Source: Spirodela intermedia
Taxonomy: Eukaryota; Streptophyta; Magnoliopsida; Alismatales; Araceae
Length of the DNA: 64,000 nucleotides
Direction of reading: 5' to 3'
Assembly (NCBI GenBank): GCA_902729315.2
Contig: LR746269.1
Span: 4,294,001-4,358,000 of the forward strand
Position 1 is the first letter of the stretch, and every line of letters begins with the position of its first letter. Below the pieces are notes generated by a model. That model was not told where the DNA came from, ran no database searches, and saw only the letters and a list, made by a program, of their open reading frames with translations. The translations under genes and the position numbers were made by a program. Positions 48,503-60,915 of this stretch are shown one piece after another.

Positions 48503-50095
48503 TGAAAGGTGGTGAAAAGCAGAAGTCAATTAAATTAAGATGCTAATTCGGGAATATTTATCCGACCTGTACGAAGATGCTAAGACAGTTCCCTTCTTCG
48601 GAAAGCTTCAAAATGAAATCCTCTGGAGAAACAGTGAACGTGTAATAGTGCTATCGAACACATAACAGATGATGCTATCACCACAACGCAGAGAAGGAGA
48701 AATCAGCTACTAAGTGTACCATCAGCATCCTCGGGATCATCTGTTCACAGGCAGAAAGGACTGCGCCCTCAGGCGGAGAAATTGCTCATGAACCTGATAA
48801 GTGTAATTCTTGATTTATCCTACGCTTGATCTTAAAGGAGCCATCGCTGGATTTCTCCTGTCTACATCAGAACAACATTATGAAGATGAACCGTTGTCTA
48901 GCATTTAATCCACATCATCTACTTAATGGCAGGATTTAGGGGCGGCTCTTCAGAATGAATGGTTTATGAGAGATGAGGTCCAACGTTAACCTCAGTGAAA
49001 ACCATGGAACCCAATCAAGGAGGATGCTGCCAATGAGGTTTCCTAAGGTTCCACCACATGGGATGGCAGGAGGTCACTCTCGTCTGAACATAAAAGTAAC
49101 CAAAGAATAGGAAGACAGATCTTGATTTAAGAGAGAAGTTGTGATGAAGAACAGGAGTCATGCGTAAATGGAGCCCGTCTGACCGCAACTAAACATACAG
49201 CCATGAATACTTGAATCAGTGAGAGACAAAGGGCGGAACAAAAGTCCAGGTGCACCATGTACCAGGGAAAACACCGATTCTGGAGTTCCGCAGTATGCTA
49301 ATTTGTATATCTCTCGATTCATGCTACTGAATCGGAGTTCACCCAGATCCGGAGGAATTAAGATCCAGACGTACAGCCTACGAGGGAACCTCGATCCCGG
49401 TGCTCACTCTCGATGCATGCTTCAAATCAGAAGCTCACCCTAAACCTGAAACCGATTCGAGGAGGTTGCTGAAGTTCCACAGTGGATCATTGTTCTTTCA
49501 CAACCGCGCAAAACAGTGAAATTACACACGAGGTCGATGGCATGGGATCGACAAAAATCACCAAAATATAAATATTAGGACGTGATCTTTTTTGGAGAAG
49601 CTTATCGCGTTCGCATCTGCGGAGAAAGGCAGATGGAGGTGACAAACGAGAAGAGGTGTCTTAAGAAGAAACAATAAAGAACAACTTATGCGCCGAGCCA
49701 AATTTCATACCAGAAGAACTGTCATCCACTTTGCTGGAAACGGGGAAAATTGATGTTCGACAAGGAAACATGGATATCTCACTCTTCCTCCAGAGTCTGA
49801 ATCAATAGCATCTTCAGAAGAAGGGAAATTTTCAAAAGGAAAAATGAAATCCCCCGCTTCACTTCTCTCTTCGTCGCACGAATCCTCCCACTAGTCAGCC
49901 ATCAAAAATCCCCAAACTCAAGATAACAACAATCCTAAAACGAAAATTAGATAGGCACAATCCCCATCTCTGCACCAGAGAACATCGGGATACGCCGAAC
50001 AGACCCCGCCACCGCTCGGAAGAAGCCAATCCGTCGATGAAAGAAACAAGAGGCGAAAGAACACCGGCAGATGAGAACCTGGAGGCGCGACATAC
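48503..50095 (-). other. Probable leader intron of the TPS gene
   Basis: On the minus strand, a strong donor CGCAG/GTATGT lies at 50096/50095 and an acceptor TTTCAG/CAG at about 48502-48499. The ~1.59-kb stretch between them has no ORF and mixed composition. Class II TPS genes commonly carry an intron in the 5' leader, which supports this model. It is inferred from splice motifs only. Confidence 0.45.
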
Positions 50096-50335
50096 CTGCG
50101 GACGCGGAAGGCCTCGGAGATGCCCCCCACTCCCTCCAATTGAACAGAGCCACTGGCCCGAACTGCTGTGGACGGGAAGTACCACTTCCTGCAAGAGCGA
50201 GGCTCCTTCCTCCCCTTCCCCCTTACGACGCCTCAGCTCTTTCCGTCGTCTTCTCCCTCCCGACCATCGCCGCCGCTGTAAGAGGCAGAAATTATTCGTC
50301 CATTCAGGCCAGGGGGTAGAAATAGCCGAGAGCTT
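50096..50335 (-). other. Probable first non-coding exon of TPS
   Basis: This GC-rich segment lies between the candidate TATA box and the strong donor at 50095. It begins in CT repeats (50341-50355 on the plus strand as GA). The long frames here (49895-50194 and two others) start at TTG or GTG, not ATG. Confidence 0.4.
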
Positions 50336-50362
50336 ACCGCGAGAGAGAGAGAGGGAGAGTAA

Positions 50363-50370
50363 CTTTTATA
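50363..50370 (-). promoter_or_regulatory. Candidate TATA box of the TPS gene
   Basis: The minus strand reads TATAAAAG, followed 10-30 bp downstream by a CT-rich start region and the GC-rich leader exon. Position and orientation fit the TPS transcription unit. Confidence 0.5.
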
Positions 50371-50399
50371 ATGATAAAACATAAAACAAGTGTTTGGGA

Positions 50400-53300
50400 G
50401 GGGGGCCTTGTTTAAAAGTGGTCCCCACATCCGCAGTTAGGATATTTTCATCGGCAATGGATAAGGTGGGCCCCGCAACTACCAAATTAAAAAAATGATA
50501 TTTCGTCCCTTTTTACCTCAGCTGTGCATAAAAATCCTTTCTCTCTCCCATAATTTTTCGTTTATCCGAAAACTATAGAAATCGTTGTCCAGCCGTCGAC
50601 TCAGTCAACGCGTGATTTAATTTAAGAATAGATAAAACGAGTAAATCTACCCCTCCTTTGCTGATAGTAAGAAATATGGAACGGCATCTTCGAGGTTTGT
50701 AAGATTATATCTGCGCTAGTCAAGAAATAAGGGATATGTAGAAATTTCTTAAATATGGTGGGCTTCAGCGCAGAGTAAACATTGAAAAGATTAAAAAAAC
50801 AAACTTGGAGGACCCCCTATAAACTCCGTTACATATTCCGTCAATGGATGAGCTCGGGACGGCGACGCCAGGTGTGACCCAACAGCCAAAAGGGCACGAT
50901 TTACGAGATCTCTGTTGATTGGACAGCTCGCAGACAACGTTATCCCTCGGGTGGGGCCAGCGCCGTGGTGGATCCGATCTTGGACATATTTAAATATAAT
51001 TTCTCATTAGGTTCATGCCCTTTAGTGACGGCAGAAGGAGACTTTTATGAAAATTTTGGGTTCCGGGGTATTACCGTGTACTATATATACAAATATAGTG
51101 GCGTAGGAGCTGTTTAGGCTGTCATCGAGAGGATAAATCGAAATAAAAAATTATTTCAGGGTTTGATTGAACTTTTGAGCACCATGCATAAGCCATCCCT
51201 TCCCCTCACCCCTCCCATAGATGTATCTGGGGTTTCCTGGATGAATTCATTTATTAAATCATATTTTATTAAATGCTAATCGTGCTCTATACTACGATGC
51301 TTAATTACTATTTATGGTATATAATTATAGTATTTTTGTAATTATAATTCGTTTTAGAAAATGCCTTGCCGAGTAATTGCCTATCATTCGCTATTTATTA
51401 TGGCACAATCTTATAGAAAATGATAAGTTAAATATCATCTTCATTTATATCAGTTTATCAGAAATATTCTTTAAATTTGCTAGATAAATTGAGTAATATG
51501 CCAACGATCAATAATAAGTCCCTTTTATATACAGAATATTAGGTTGGCAGCAAGAGAGAGAAAGAGAGAGAGAGAGAGTGGCGAGTTGATGTTTGCTCGC
51601 TTATTGGGATGGTTAACTGGTAATAGCTTCAACCGTCAGAGGTGATGATCAATCCTCTGCCTACGGAATAAATGGAAGGGGTGACGTCCTGTCTTCGTCG
51701 TCATCTGTCGACGAGGTCCAACTCTTCTTCTTTCAACTACATGGCATCTTCTGGGACAGCTACAGGAGGAAACCCTTTCCGACCGGACGACGAAACGTGC
51801 CACTGTCGTCTCTTCCTCTCTCTCTCTCTGCCTATCCGGATGTCTCGCTCCGTTCAGACATCGTTAAACGCCACTGTTACGTCTCCCTGCCGCCCGCTCT
51901 ATATTTCTCTCTCTCTCTCTCTCTCTTATATAAATCATTACTTGGCTTTCGTTAAGGTTAAAATACTCACCTGTCTATCTTGCTTGTTTTTACAGCGCTT
52001 GACTTTTTGTGAATAATACAAATAGAAAACTCCCAAGACTAAAGGAATACCATTCAAATACGGAATATCATGATAATATAACAATATCAAATTATTTTTG
52101 AAAAAGGATATTCCACGCATATTACTTCCATCGCAATAAGAAATTGTTCTTCCATCAAGAATTAAAATGTGACGTCTCCCAACAAGTATAATTTTTTAAT
52201 TAATATCACTCCAGTCTCCCTCTTCGAATAGGATTTCCATTGGATCAAATAAATACGAGTTTTGTTTTTTCAATTTTGACATGAATATCATGCCGAACAA
52301 AATAGATATGGTGGAATTAGGGACCTTAGTTAGTTCTCACATTCAACAACTTGCCTTGAAATGCAAATAACATGAATTCAACGTCTACTATTAATATTTC
52401 TACTAACATATTTTCCAAAGTTAACAACTAACTCTTATAAATTGGACAAACTCTCCCTCCCCCCCCCCTTCTCTCTATCTCTCTCTCTCACATTCAGTTT
52501 TCATGTATATCTCAAAAACTTTCCTTTACTGGCTGCTATCTTCCCTGAGTTATTTTCCTTAAAGCTGCTTTCCCAATTATAAACACGGAAACTTAATTGT
52601 GCTGAAGCATGATAATAACCCAATTGAGAACACCAAAATATCAAGAACCCAAGAGGGTTGACTTCTTGAATTCATATCGTAATTATACTATAATCAATAT
52701 TATGCCTAAATATGAGTAAAATTAAAGACGGCTCTTAAAGGTCAGTGACATTCCAAAGATCACATAGTTTTCCATTGGTTGGATTAGATGAACTGGTCAT
52801 ATCTCATTTCAATGGGCATCGTAATAATAGATTCCTTCTTGAGGGCAGGCCTATTCTACAAAATAATGCATCTCTCTCCAACAAAGCTATGAGTCAACCT
52901 CATAACCTTTGTCCATAGTTAATTCGTTTGGAACCAACATTTAAAACGGTCATTCCTCACAATGTGGCAACATCTTTTCAATGCCCACTTCCATGCGTCT
53001 TTTGTTTAATTTCAAATTGAATAATAACGAATTCTTGATTATGACAGCTTTACATGATAAGGCTTTTTGCCTAAGGATCACATAATAAGGCTTCATAACA
53101 CTTTTGGTAAATATTAGAGAATAGCATTGTTTCATAACCTCTAAGATAGATTAGTGGATTCTAGATTCATAGATTGCTGTCAACATGGCAATGCAGGATC
53201 AGATATTGAAGATATGAACAGTAAACATTGAGTATGTTTATGAATAATGCAACACAAACTAAATGATGAGAATACATTTTAATAATGTGAAAAATATATT

Positions 53301-53753
53301 TATTACTCTAAAAGCCTTTTATCAATGATTTACACTGAACAAATGGCTTTGGTGGATGTGATTGATGGAGACAATTTAAATGACTGAAATCTTTTTCACA
53401 TGCATGTTTGAGTTATGCCTACTTTTGTCATTTGGACTGGATGATATTCATGGTTGACACCTTAAGTTATTTAGAGGTGAGGATACTGAAAAATAAGTTT
53501 TCAATGGGAGTGCATAATTGATGAGGTATTTAACATAATTATCACTATTGGGTAATATGGTCCAAAGTCTTCTTTACAAATATACCACATTGCACAAAAA
53601 GGTTCCATCTTCAATAGATTTATTAATAATAATCCTTGAAAAAATTCGGTCGCTAGAGATAATCCCTTCTATAACTTCTGAGAAGCTCTCATTTTTTTAT
53701 AATAACATGAAAAATGACAAGTCCACCCTCCATCAATTAACTATCACTCTTCA

Positions 53754-53785
<32 letters not shown>

Positions 53786-54391
53786 TGCCCTTTTCTCAAG
53801 GGAACTTGCTAGGCCTAACATTAGTCCTCTTCTCAAATAGAGAATTCCTGTTAGTTCAAGCTTGACCCTAAATCCGCCATTAAAGCCAAATAACCAATGG
53901 CTATAGAGGCTAATTTCTAGATTCAACAAGGATGAGGAAATTTTCCTAATTTAGAACATTTCTTGGGGTCTTAAGCCAAATAACTCATCACTCAATTATT
54001 CTATACTATGAGAAATTTAAACAAAGGTAGTGTTCTAGCTGAAATACGAGTGGCATAGTCCAATGACTACCTTAGTCCCGGACTGTCCCACCGTGAAAGC
54101 ATTCCTTACATACAAGGAGTCATATTCACGTAAGTACAAAAAGTTTACTTAATACAATAAATTGGGATCATGGTTTACAGTTTGGCGCCAAGTTATGAAA
54201 CATACATCAGTAACCTTTTATTAAACTGTCTTTAGGCCCCTCATTTAAGTTTATTTTTGCCGACTTCCGCTCTATGATCTCCTTTCTGCTGCTCGGGCGA
54301 TCAAGAGATGAAGTGGGCTTCCTCCAATCCACGACCTTCCATTTCAACTTTCGCTTGTTATCATGGGAAGAGAACATGCCGTGAGGAGAAT
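50400..54391. other. Intergenic DNA
   Basis: No supported gene. GA/CT runs lie at 51553-51578 and 51907-51926, and a compound (CT)n(CA)n at 53754-53785. The frame at 51672-52016 is Ser/Leu-rich, passes through the CT run and has no domain. The stretch 54180-54391 is likely 3' flank of the GH81 gene. Confidence 0.4.
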
Positions 54392-56635
54392 TCAGTCGTG
54401 GAGAAGCTTACGAGAGCAGCAGGCCCACATCTTCCTGCAGCACGCAAGGGCTCCCCCCGAATGCGGCGGTGCCTCCTCCTTCCTTCGAGTGCAGCAGGTC
54501 AAGCGCCTCCTGCAGCAGCCTAATGCCAGCTCCCCTTGCGGTGGCGGCGGCATCACCTTTTCTCCGCCGCTGCCGGCACGACTGTGGAGCCACCAGAGCA
54601 AGTTAGAGAGGGAATTTCCGGCGTCAAAATCCGACAGTGTTCTGATCTTTCGCGCCGCCGCCTGGTTGTCGTAGACGGCCTCCATGGCGTGGACGAAGCC
54701 CTTCCAGCTCTCCTCTGCGTCATCCCTCTCCATCGCCGGCGCGGCCCAATCTACCATTTCCCGGACGAAGCCCAGGTCCCTGAACAGCACCTCCGTGATG
54801 GGCAGCAGAGGCAGGACGTGGATACCCAGCCTGATGTCCTTTGACTCGGGAGGGGCGAACCAGAGGGCGCTGTCCCTCTTGTTGGCCCACAGAACCCCCA
54901 CAAGTCGGTTCTCCTTGGTGAAGTTCTCCTCGTACATGCGCTGGCCCTCTCGGACGTGCCACCACGTCTGCGCAGCCTGGATCTCCAGCGCCGCGAGCGT
55001 CGACGCCGTCGCTATCAGCTGGGAGTCCCCGTGCGCCATCCCCAGCAGCGCCGCTGCGTAGTACGCGTTGACCGCCTCGCTAGTACCCTGCTGGTTCCGC
55101 CCGTCCACGAACTCCGCTAGGCCCCCTTCCCACGAATGGAGCTTCCACAGGTCGAAGCACCGAAGCCGTGCGTAGTGCGCCCGTGGGCCCCGATCCAGGT
55201 TGACGATGTCCTTGGCGAGGGCGTAGGCCTGGCCTTTGTAGGCCTTCCCCCACACGGAGTCGATCTTGGAGAGGACGGCGATGGCGTAGAGGAAGTAGCC
55301 TAGGTGGTAATGGTGGGCGTTGTAGATGCTGAAGCCGGAGTCGACGGCGCCGTCGATCGCACCCTGCTTGGTGATCAAGCCGCCCCAGGAGGCGTCGTGG
55401 AGGAAGGCGTTGCCGAAGAAGGTACCCTCGAGCCACGGAGTGATGGAGTTCTCCAGGAAGAGCTGCACCGCCGGCACCAAGTTGGGGAAGCGCACCTCCT
55501 CGGCGATGAGCGCCAGCCGGGCGGCCCGCGCGGCCTCCTTTCCGAAGCCGTAAGTGGAGGTTGTGGCGATGGGCTTGAGGGCGTCGACGTCCCTGTACAG
55601 CGCGGAGATGACCTCGCCGTAGCTCTCTTCGGTGAGTCCCAGGATGGAGTACCAGGTGATGGGGATGGGGTCAGCCTTGAGAACCCACGAACGGCCCACC
55701 ACGCCGACAAGGTCCCCGTCGATGCTCTCGTACTTGAAGTTGCGCAGAACGGCGGAGGCGGAGGCGTTGCCGTCTTCCTCGACGAGGAGGCGAAGGTGAA
55801 GGGGGTGCCCGAGGAGGAGGAGCTCCCCGGTTCCCCTCGTCTTCCACTTGTACTTGACGGAGAAGGGCCTGGTCAGGTCGGCCTCGCCGGAGATGGGGTA
55901 GCAGCCGCAATAGCGGTCGAGGATGCTCTCGTATTTCGGGTCGGGGAGGTAGGCGAAGCGGAGGACGCCGGCGTAGTCGGCGGTGGTGACCAGCGTGGAG
56001 AGGGAGGTGTGGGCAACGTGAAGCGGGCTCGAGGAGTAGCAGAGATAGGTGCGGCCGTTGGTGAGCTGGAGTGTGTGCTTGGTGTGCTGGGAATCTGAGG
56101 TGAAGTAGAGGACGTCCTGGGAGGTGGCGATGGAGATGCCGGTGGCGATCTTATGGCAGCCGACGGTAGCCATGGTAACGTACGGGCTGCCGCGGACGAG
56201 GAAGCACCGAAGCCCCCCCGGGAGGTCCATGGTCACGCTGAGGTCGTCGAAGGAGGTGATCAGATGGCGGCGCCGCCTCCTGTGGTCGTCATGGTTCTTG
56301 TCACCGCCGTCGGAGACGGTGGGAGGAGGTGCGGAGAAGCTGGAGATGGATATATCGGGGACGAAGGACTGGTATATCCAGCGGGGCTCAGCGACGCGGG
56401 AAGGGAACGATAGGCCCACGGCGGCGCCGGAGGACTTGACGAGGTAGGGGTGGATGTACTCCGGCTGGTCGCCGTCATTGAGGACGAAGTTCTGGAAGAA
56501 AGAATTTGTTGGGAGAGGGGAGGAGAGCAAGCGTTTGGAGAAGAAGGCGGACGGGTCCGGAAGGACCACAGATTCGGTCTCTGGGAAGCGGAAGGGGGCA
56601 GAGGAGAAGAAAGGCTTCTTCCATCGGCGAGGCAT
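54392..56635 (-). CDS. GH81 endo-beta-1,3-glucanase-like protein with altered catalytic site
   Basis: This intronless ORF encodes 747 aa from the ATG at 56635; the frame extends to a TTG at 56677, but the MPRRWKKPFF start matches plant GH81 heads, and no signal peptide is seen, suggesting a cytosolic or peripheral protein. Family blocks in order: LPDPSAFFSKRLLSSPLPTN (~25-44), QNFVLNDGDQPEYIHPYLV, LEGTFFGNAFLHDASWGGL (~403-420), RCFDLWKLHSW (~492-502) and NQQGTSEAVNAYYAA (~514-528). Plant GH81 enzymes hydrolyse beta-1,3-glucans; a soybean member binds oomycete glucan elicitor. In the E-x3-E pair the first residue is Gln (Q516, codon 55088-55090) while E520 is kept. About 47 extra C-terminal residues are Cys-rich. 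It could be an active enzyme, or a glucan-binding pseudoenzyme. Confidence 0.9.
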   Translation of the reverse strand: MPRRWKKPFFSSAPFRFPETESVVLPDPSAFFSKRLLSSPLPTNSFFQNFVLNDGDQPEYIHPYLVKSSGAAVGLSFPSRVAEPRWIYQSFVPDISISSFSAPPPTVSDGGDKNHDDHRRRRRHLITSFDDLSVTMDLPGGLRCFLVRGSPYVTMATVGCHKIATGISIATSQDVLYFTSDSQHTKHTLQLTNGRTYLCYSSSPLHVAHTSLSTLVTTADYAGVLRFAYLPDPKYESILDRYCGCYPISGEADLTRPFSVKYKWKTRGTGELLLLGHPLHLRLLVEEDGNASASAVLRNFKYESIDGDLVGVVGRSWVLKADPIPITWYSILGLTEESYGEVISALYRDVDALKPIATTSTYGFGKEAARAARLALIAEEVRFPNLVPAVQLFLENSITPWLEGTFFGNAFLHDASWGGLITKQGAIDGAVDSGFSIYNAHHYHLGYFLYAIAVLSKIDSVWGKAYKGQAYALAKDIVNLDRGPRAHYARLRCFDLWKLHSWEGGLAEFVDGRNQQGTSEAVNAYYAAALLGMAHGDSQLIATASTLAALEIQAAQTWWHVREGQRMYEENFTKENRLVGVLWANKRDSALWFAPPESKDIRLGIHVLPLLPITEVLFRDLGFVREMVDWAAPAMERDDAEESWKGFVHAMEAVYDNQAAARKIRTLSDFDAGNSLSNLLWWLHSRAGSGGEKVMPPPPQGELALGCCRRRLTCCTRRKEEAPPHSGGALACCRKMWACCSRKLLHD

Positions 56636-56739
56636 CTTGGTATTGCGACGGAGATCCTCAAGAAACGCCTGCGTCAACTCTTTCTCTCTTTCTCAGGTGA
56701 GATGATGTTCGGGGAGAAGGGAGAGCACGATGTGGAGGA

Positions 56740-56747
56740 CTATATAG
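56740..56747 (-). promoter_or_regulatory. TATA box of the GH81 gene
   Basis: The minus strand reads ACTATATAGTCC, 105 bp upstream of the ATG at 56635. Distance and strand fit a core promoter with a ~75-nt leader. Confidence 0.6.
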
Positions 56748-56759
56748 TGTAAAGGGAAT

Positions 56760-59690
56760 CAGTAATATCCTTCACTTCACATTTTAAATATCTACAAATA
56801 GAAAACATGTGGGTCTCATTCCAGACCATCGAAACCCCACATTCCTCATAAAATTTTTAGTTTTCCAATTAAATGCTCTCCGGAGGGATCGCATCTTCAA
56901 TCATTCTAGACAACGACTTGGAGGAAACTCCTTCAAGAAACTCTAACAGAAAATGACATATAAAAACTTGAAAGAAAGGAAAAAATTGGTGCATGCGATT
57001 TTCCTATTTCTTTGCGTGTAAATGTCGATGATTGATTAGGCTCATTATGGAGATGTCTAAATCTATAAATTGATAGATAAGAAACAAACGTTTTGCCTTT
57101 ACTAGTAAAATCCCATGATTTTTTAGTCACGTTTGGGGAAACATAATTAAGCTAGTAAGTGTAGCAAAGGGGTCCGCACCTACTGCAACGCTCGGACCCA
57201 TACCGTGATGTAGAGGCAAGCCTAACAGATGGGAATCAAAGTCAGATGCAACCCACCATCTCTCCATGCATCTAACCCTACAGGACAGTGTGTCCTGGAG
57301 CTGTTCTTTCAGGCCAAGTGTAGAAGAAAAAGGGTTGGTTAATGCCCGTAATAACGATGTTATAATCGCGTGCTTTCATATCCTAAAATATGATTCTTTA
57401 ACGCACCCTTGAAACATAATCTCATTTACATGGCAGTAAGACTTTTAAACTTTGAGATTTGGCGTCAAGCGTCTCATCTTTAGTTTCATCTCTAGTCAAT
57501 TCCCTCGACATTTCAGCCCAATAGAGCCATAGCTGGCATGCTAGCTGGAGAGAGAGAGGAGAGAGAGGAGAGTGAGAGAGTGAGAGAGAGAAATGAGAGA
57601 GAGAAAGAGAGGAGAGAGGAGAGAGGAGAGAGAGAGAGGGAGAGATGGATGGTACGACACCCAAATGGTGAGAAAGATAAACTCCATGCTTCCATACATC
57701 CCGCATGATAACCCCAAACATGTATTTTATAAGCAAATGAAACATTAGGGGCAAATATTTGAAATAAGATTGTGTACGGATGGGATGATTTAAATGATAT
57801 GTGAACTTTAGGCACCTTTCAGGAACTCTTACGGTTTCAATGAATTAACCTATACGGAGTAAATATTTGGACAGAAAATGTACTTCACTGCAAGAATTGT
57901 GGGCAACGCAACCATAAGCTCTCAAAACCCTAGTAGATTTCGCTGAGGATACATGAGATCTTACTGGTCTGGCAAGGGTTGTTTCATCACCCCAATTATA
58001 TTGGGCCCTAATTTAAAGAATACGCAGGCTGTGACTGAACCCAATTCCTACGTGACCCAATGCATAAATTTGTGATAGTTTTTCACCCTCAGAATCTTAG
58101 CATATCAAACGTTGCAAAAGAATCTATCAAATTTATGCAGAATTTGTGTTTTATTGCAATTCGAGGAAGGAAACCTTGCAGGGGAGAATATGTTTCACAG
58201 CGTTACTTGGTGAGTTAGTGTCGTTTAACATACCAGGTCAATTTGATTTTAGTTTCTTATTTCATGACTTCTAAGGGTTATATGTTCATGGTGGCAAAGG
58301 GTTAATGTCGAAGCCCAGCCTTTCTCAAATCTTTTTTAGATTTCGTTAGAATTCATTATAAGAAGAAAAATGATCTTGTCCTAACCATATTCGTCTATTC
58401 AGACTTAGTGCTGGATAGTTTCAACCATGGTAGCCAATACTGACCTTTTTTTCCAACATTGCTATCCCAATGTCAATGAGTTAAAACATGTCTCATTAAA
58501 ACTATGATTAAACAATAAAAACTGATATGACTCATCTCAAACAAAATGCAAGGTCTAATAAGACATCTTGATCGATGATCATAATATATTAAATCATGAC
58601 TTCAATGATTCAGATAATAATATGATTTTTAGTATATATTTGAAAATATCTGAACAAATCTTATTTGACAACAATGTACAGCTTGAATCTTTATTAATTT
58701 CAAGTTAAAACCTTTTGAAATTTATGATGTAAAATCATGCATTCATATTAATTAAGTAAGCTTTCATACCTATATTTTACTTCACAAAATGTCTTTGATT
58801 TCAATGTCTTTATCATCACTTTTCTTACTATGGTCGTTTCTGTAAATGTTAGCAATTTTCATAGTAATATACAAAATAATAACTCTTCATATTGTAATAA
58901 GTCAATTTAACTAGTTTAGCATCATGGGTCACAAATAAACTTGGTAAATTCTCATATGAACTTCTATTGATATTATTTTAGATTATATTTAAGTATTTTA
59001 TGTTTAATGTCTTATGATGCATATTTTGAACTAGACATAATTCAATCTTTTAATTGATCTCAAAACTTTTTTGTCATCATCAAAATATCATATGGTTTAA
59101 TGCTTCAACATCTCTTACTTGACTTCATTAATGCCACCAAATGTCTCCAGCTGGACTTTAAGTTTGCCCTTAGGGCCCTCCACCAAACCCCAAGCTTCCT
59201 CATCTTTGATGGCTTCCTTGATTGGCCAATAAAGTCTGCTAGGGACCTTGGCATATCATGTGGGATAAAATCAGAAATGACTAAACTATTCTAAACAAGC
59301 AACTTAGTACTAACTCTCACATTAGATCTAATGAGTTAAGAAGAATAGACTAAGATGAGATTGTGTTTCTCACAAGATTAGAAAGGAACTATATCGATGC
59401 AATTAAAGAATTGTTAGAGATTAATTTGTTTTACTATCAACAAGTTGATTAGATCCAAATCAAGTGGGTTATCCCTCTACACTAACTATTAACTATATAA
59501 ATAAGTGGAATTATCTACATATCACACAAAACATAAATAGTACAATAAAATATATTTAATGAAAAAATACTCAAATTTAGAAAGAAAGAAGACTTAGAAA
59601 TAACTTTGTTGCTGGAATGGGTGACTAAGCAATAGAGGAACACATGTTGAATCTGGAACCCTATTCTACATAATTATCCTTTCTGGAATT
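56760..59690. other. Intergenic AT-rich DNA
   Basis: No supported gene. A GA-rich stretch lies at 57547-57646 (GAGAGAGG variants). The frame at 59100-59294 contains no recognised domain. No element ends were found. Confidence 0.4.
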
Positions 59691-59697
59691 ATAAGGC

Positions 59698-60080
59698 TAG
59701 GTGAAATACCACAAGGGTGGGTGAATTAGTGTTTCTAAGATTTATCAATTTTTCAAATTAACTTATACCTACATGTATGTGTTGCCATGTATACCATGAT
59801 AAGACATCAAACCTCTTAAAACACTCTCACAAAGAACACAGATTTTTATAATGATTTGTCACTCACTTAGCTATTTGTAATTCTAGAAGGAACTTCCCTC
59901 TAGTGTTTACAAATTTCCTTAGTAATTATATATTAGTATTCATGGGAACAGCCACCTAAATACCTCTCGGGCTAGACACAACTACCAACACTTAATGCAT
60001 TTGTCCAAAATACTCTTCCCTCACCACCTAATCACTTTAGGGTGTGATAGAGAGCAAAGACTATGATGGTTGAGTTGTTT
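59698..60080. repeat. Dispersed repeat, copy 2
   Basis: Order of blocks as at 29150-29590 and ~31725: ACCACAAGGGTGGGTGAATTAG, then CACAGATTTTTATAATG, then CTAGAAGGAACTTCC, then CTCACCACCTAATCAC. This copy lacks the GC-rich island, so it gives the empty-site view. Confidence 0.5.
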
Positions 60081-60910
60081 GTTGGTCAAAATCAGTTAAT
60101 GAAGATGATGAAATATCCTCATGCACCAGTGATGTGTCTAGTAAAAAGAGTTTGAAGTTCATCCTTGATTCTTCATGTGTTCAATTTATTTTTAATGTAG
60201 AAACCTTCTCCCATAAGTAAACCTTCTTAGTAATAGTTTCTTCATTTTTAATAAGAATTTCAAACCTTCTAGCATTTGAAATTCTTATTAAAAAACTTGT
60301 AATTTTCCATAATGCCTAGTAATAACTTTAAACCTTCCAATCTTCAAATTTCCTTATTCTTGTGGTCATTTTCATTCAAATTTTAACCAAAGTTTTGTAA
60401 CTTGATGGAGAACAGTTCACATCATATCCAAATCATTAAGTTTACTATAACTTCTTGTCAATGTAAGCAACTGATGTCTCACCATTGAGATGGTACATAT
60501 ATATCTCATTCTTTTTCTCATCATTTAATTAAAATCTAACATCATTTCAAAATATGATTAGAGAGATACAAAATCATAGATAAGATATTTCAAACGATTT
60601 CCTTTCACTTATACCTATTTAATTATATACTTACTCTCTCACTTGAGAATGATTCCTCAATTGATATTATTTTATGCTCAAGTATTTGTAGATTAAAGAA
60701 TTATTTAATCTCAAGGATTAATATTTTATATTTGATGATTAGTTATAACATAGAAAATCAATGAAGATAATTCATGTAATAATTATGTAGAATGTACTTA
60801 TCAAAATCAAGAACATCAATAGATCCGATGTTGACCATTACTGGATTGTTGACTATTGACCAAGCTGACTTAGTTGATTGGGTAGGGTAACTTGAACAAG
60901 ATAAGACAAA
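60081..60910. other. AT-rich non-coding DNA left of the second solo LTR
   Basis: Simple AT-rich text without ORF, RNA gene or element boundary recognised. Confidence 0.35.
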
Positions 60911-60915
60911 TTAGC

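Noticed and set aside
49895-50194. Upstream ORFs in the TPS leader
   Set aside because: They begin with TTG or GTG, not ATG, and have no conserved sequence.
56636-56677. Longer GH81 start at 56677
   Set aside because: The codon there is TTG; the first ATG in frame is at 56635 and fits the usual family start.
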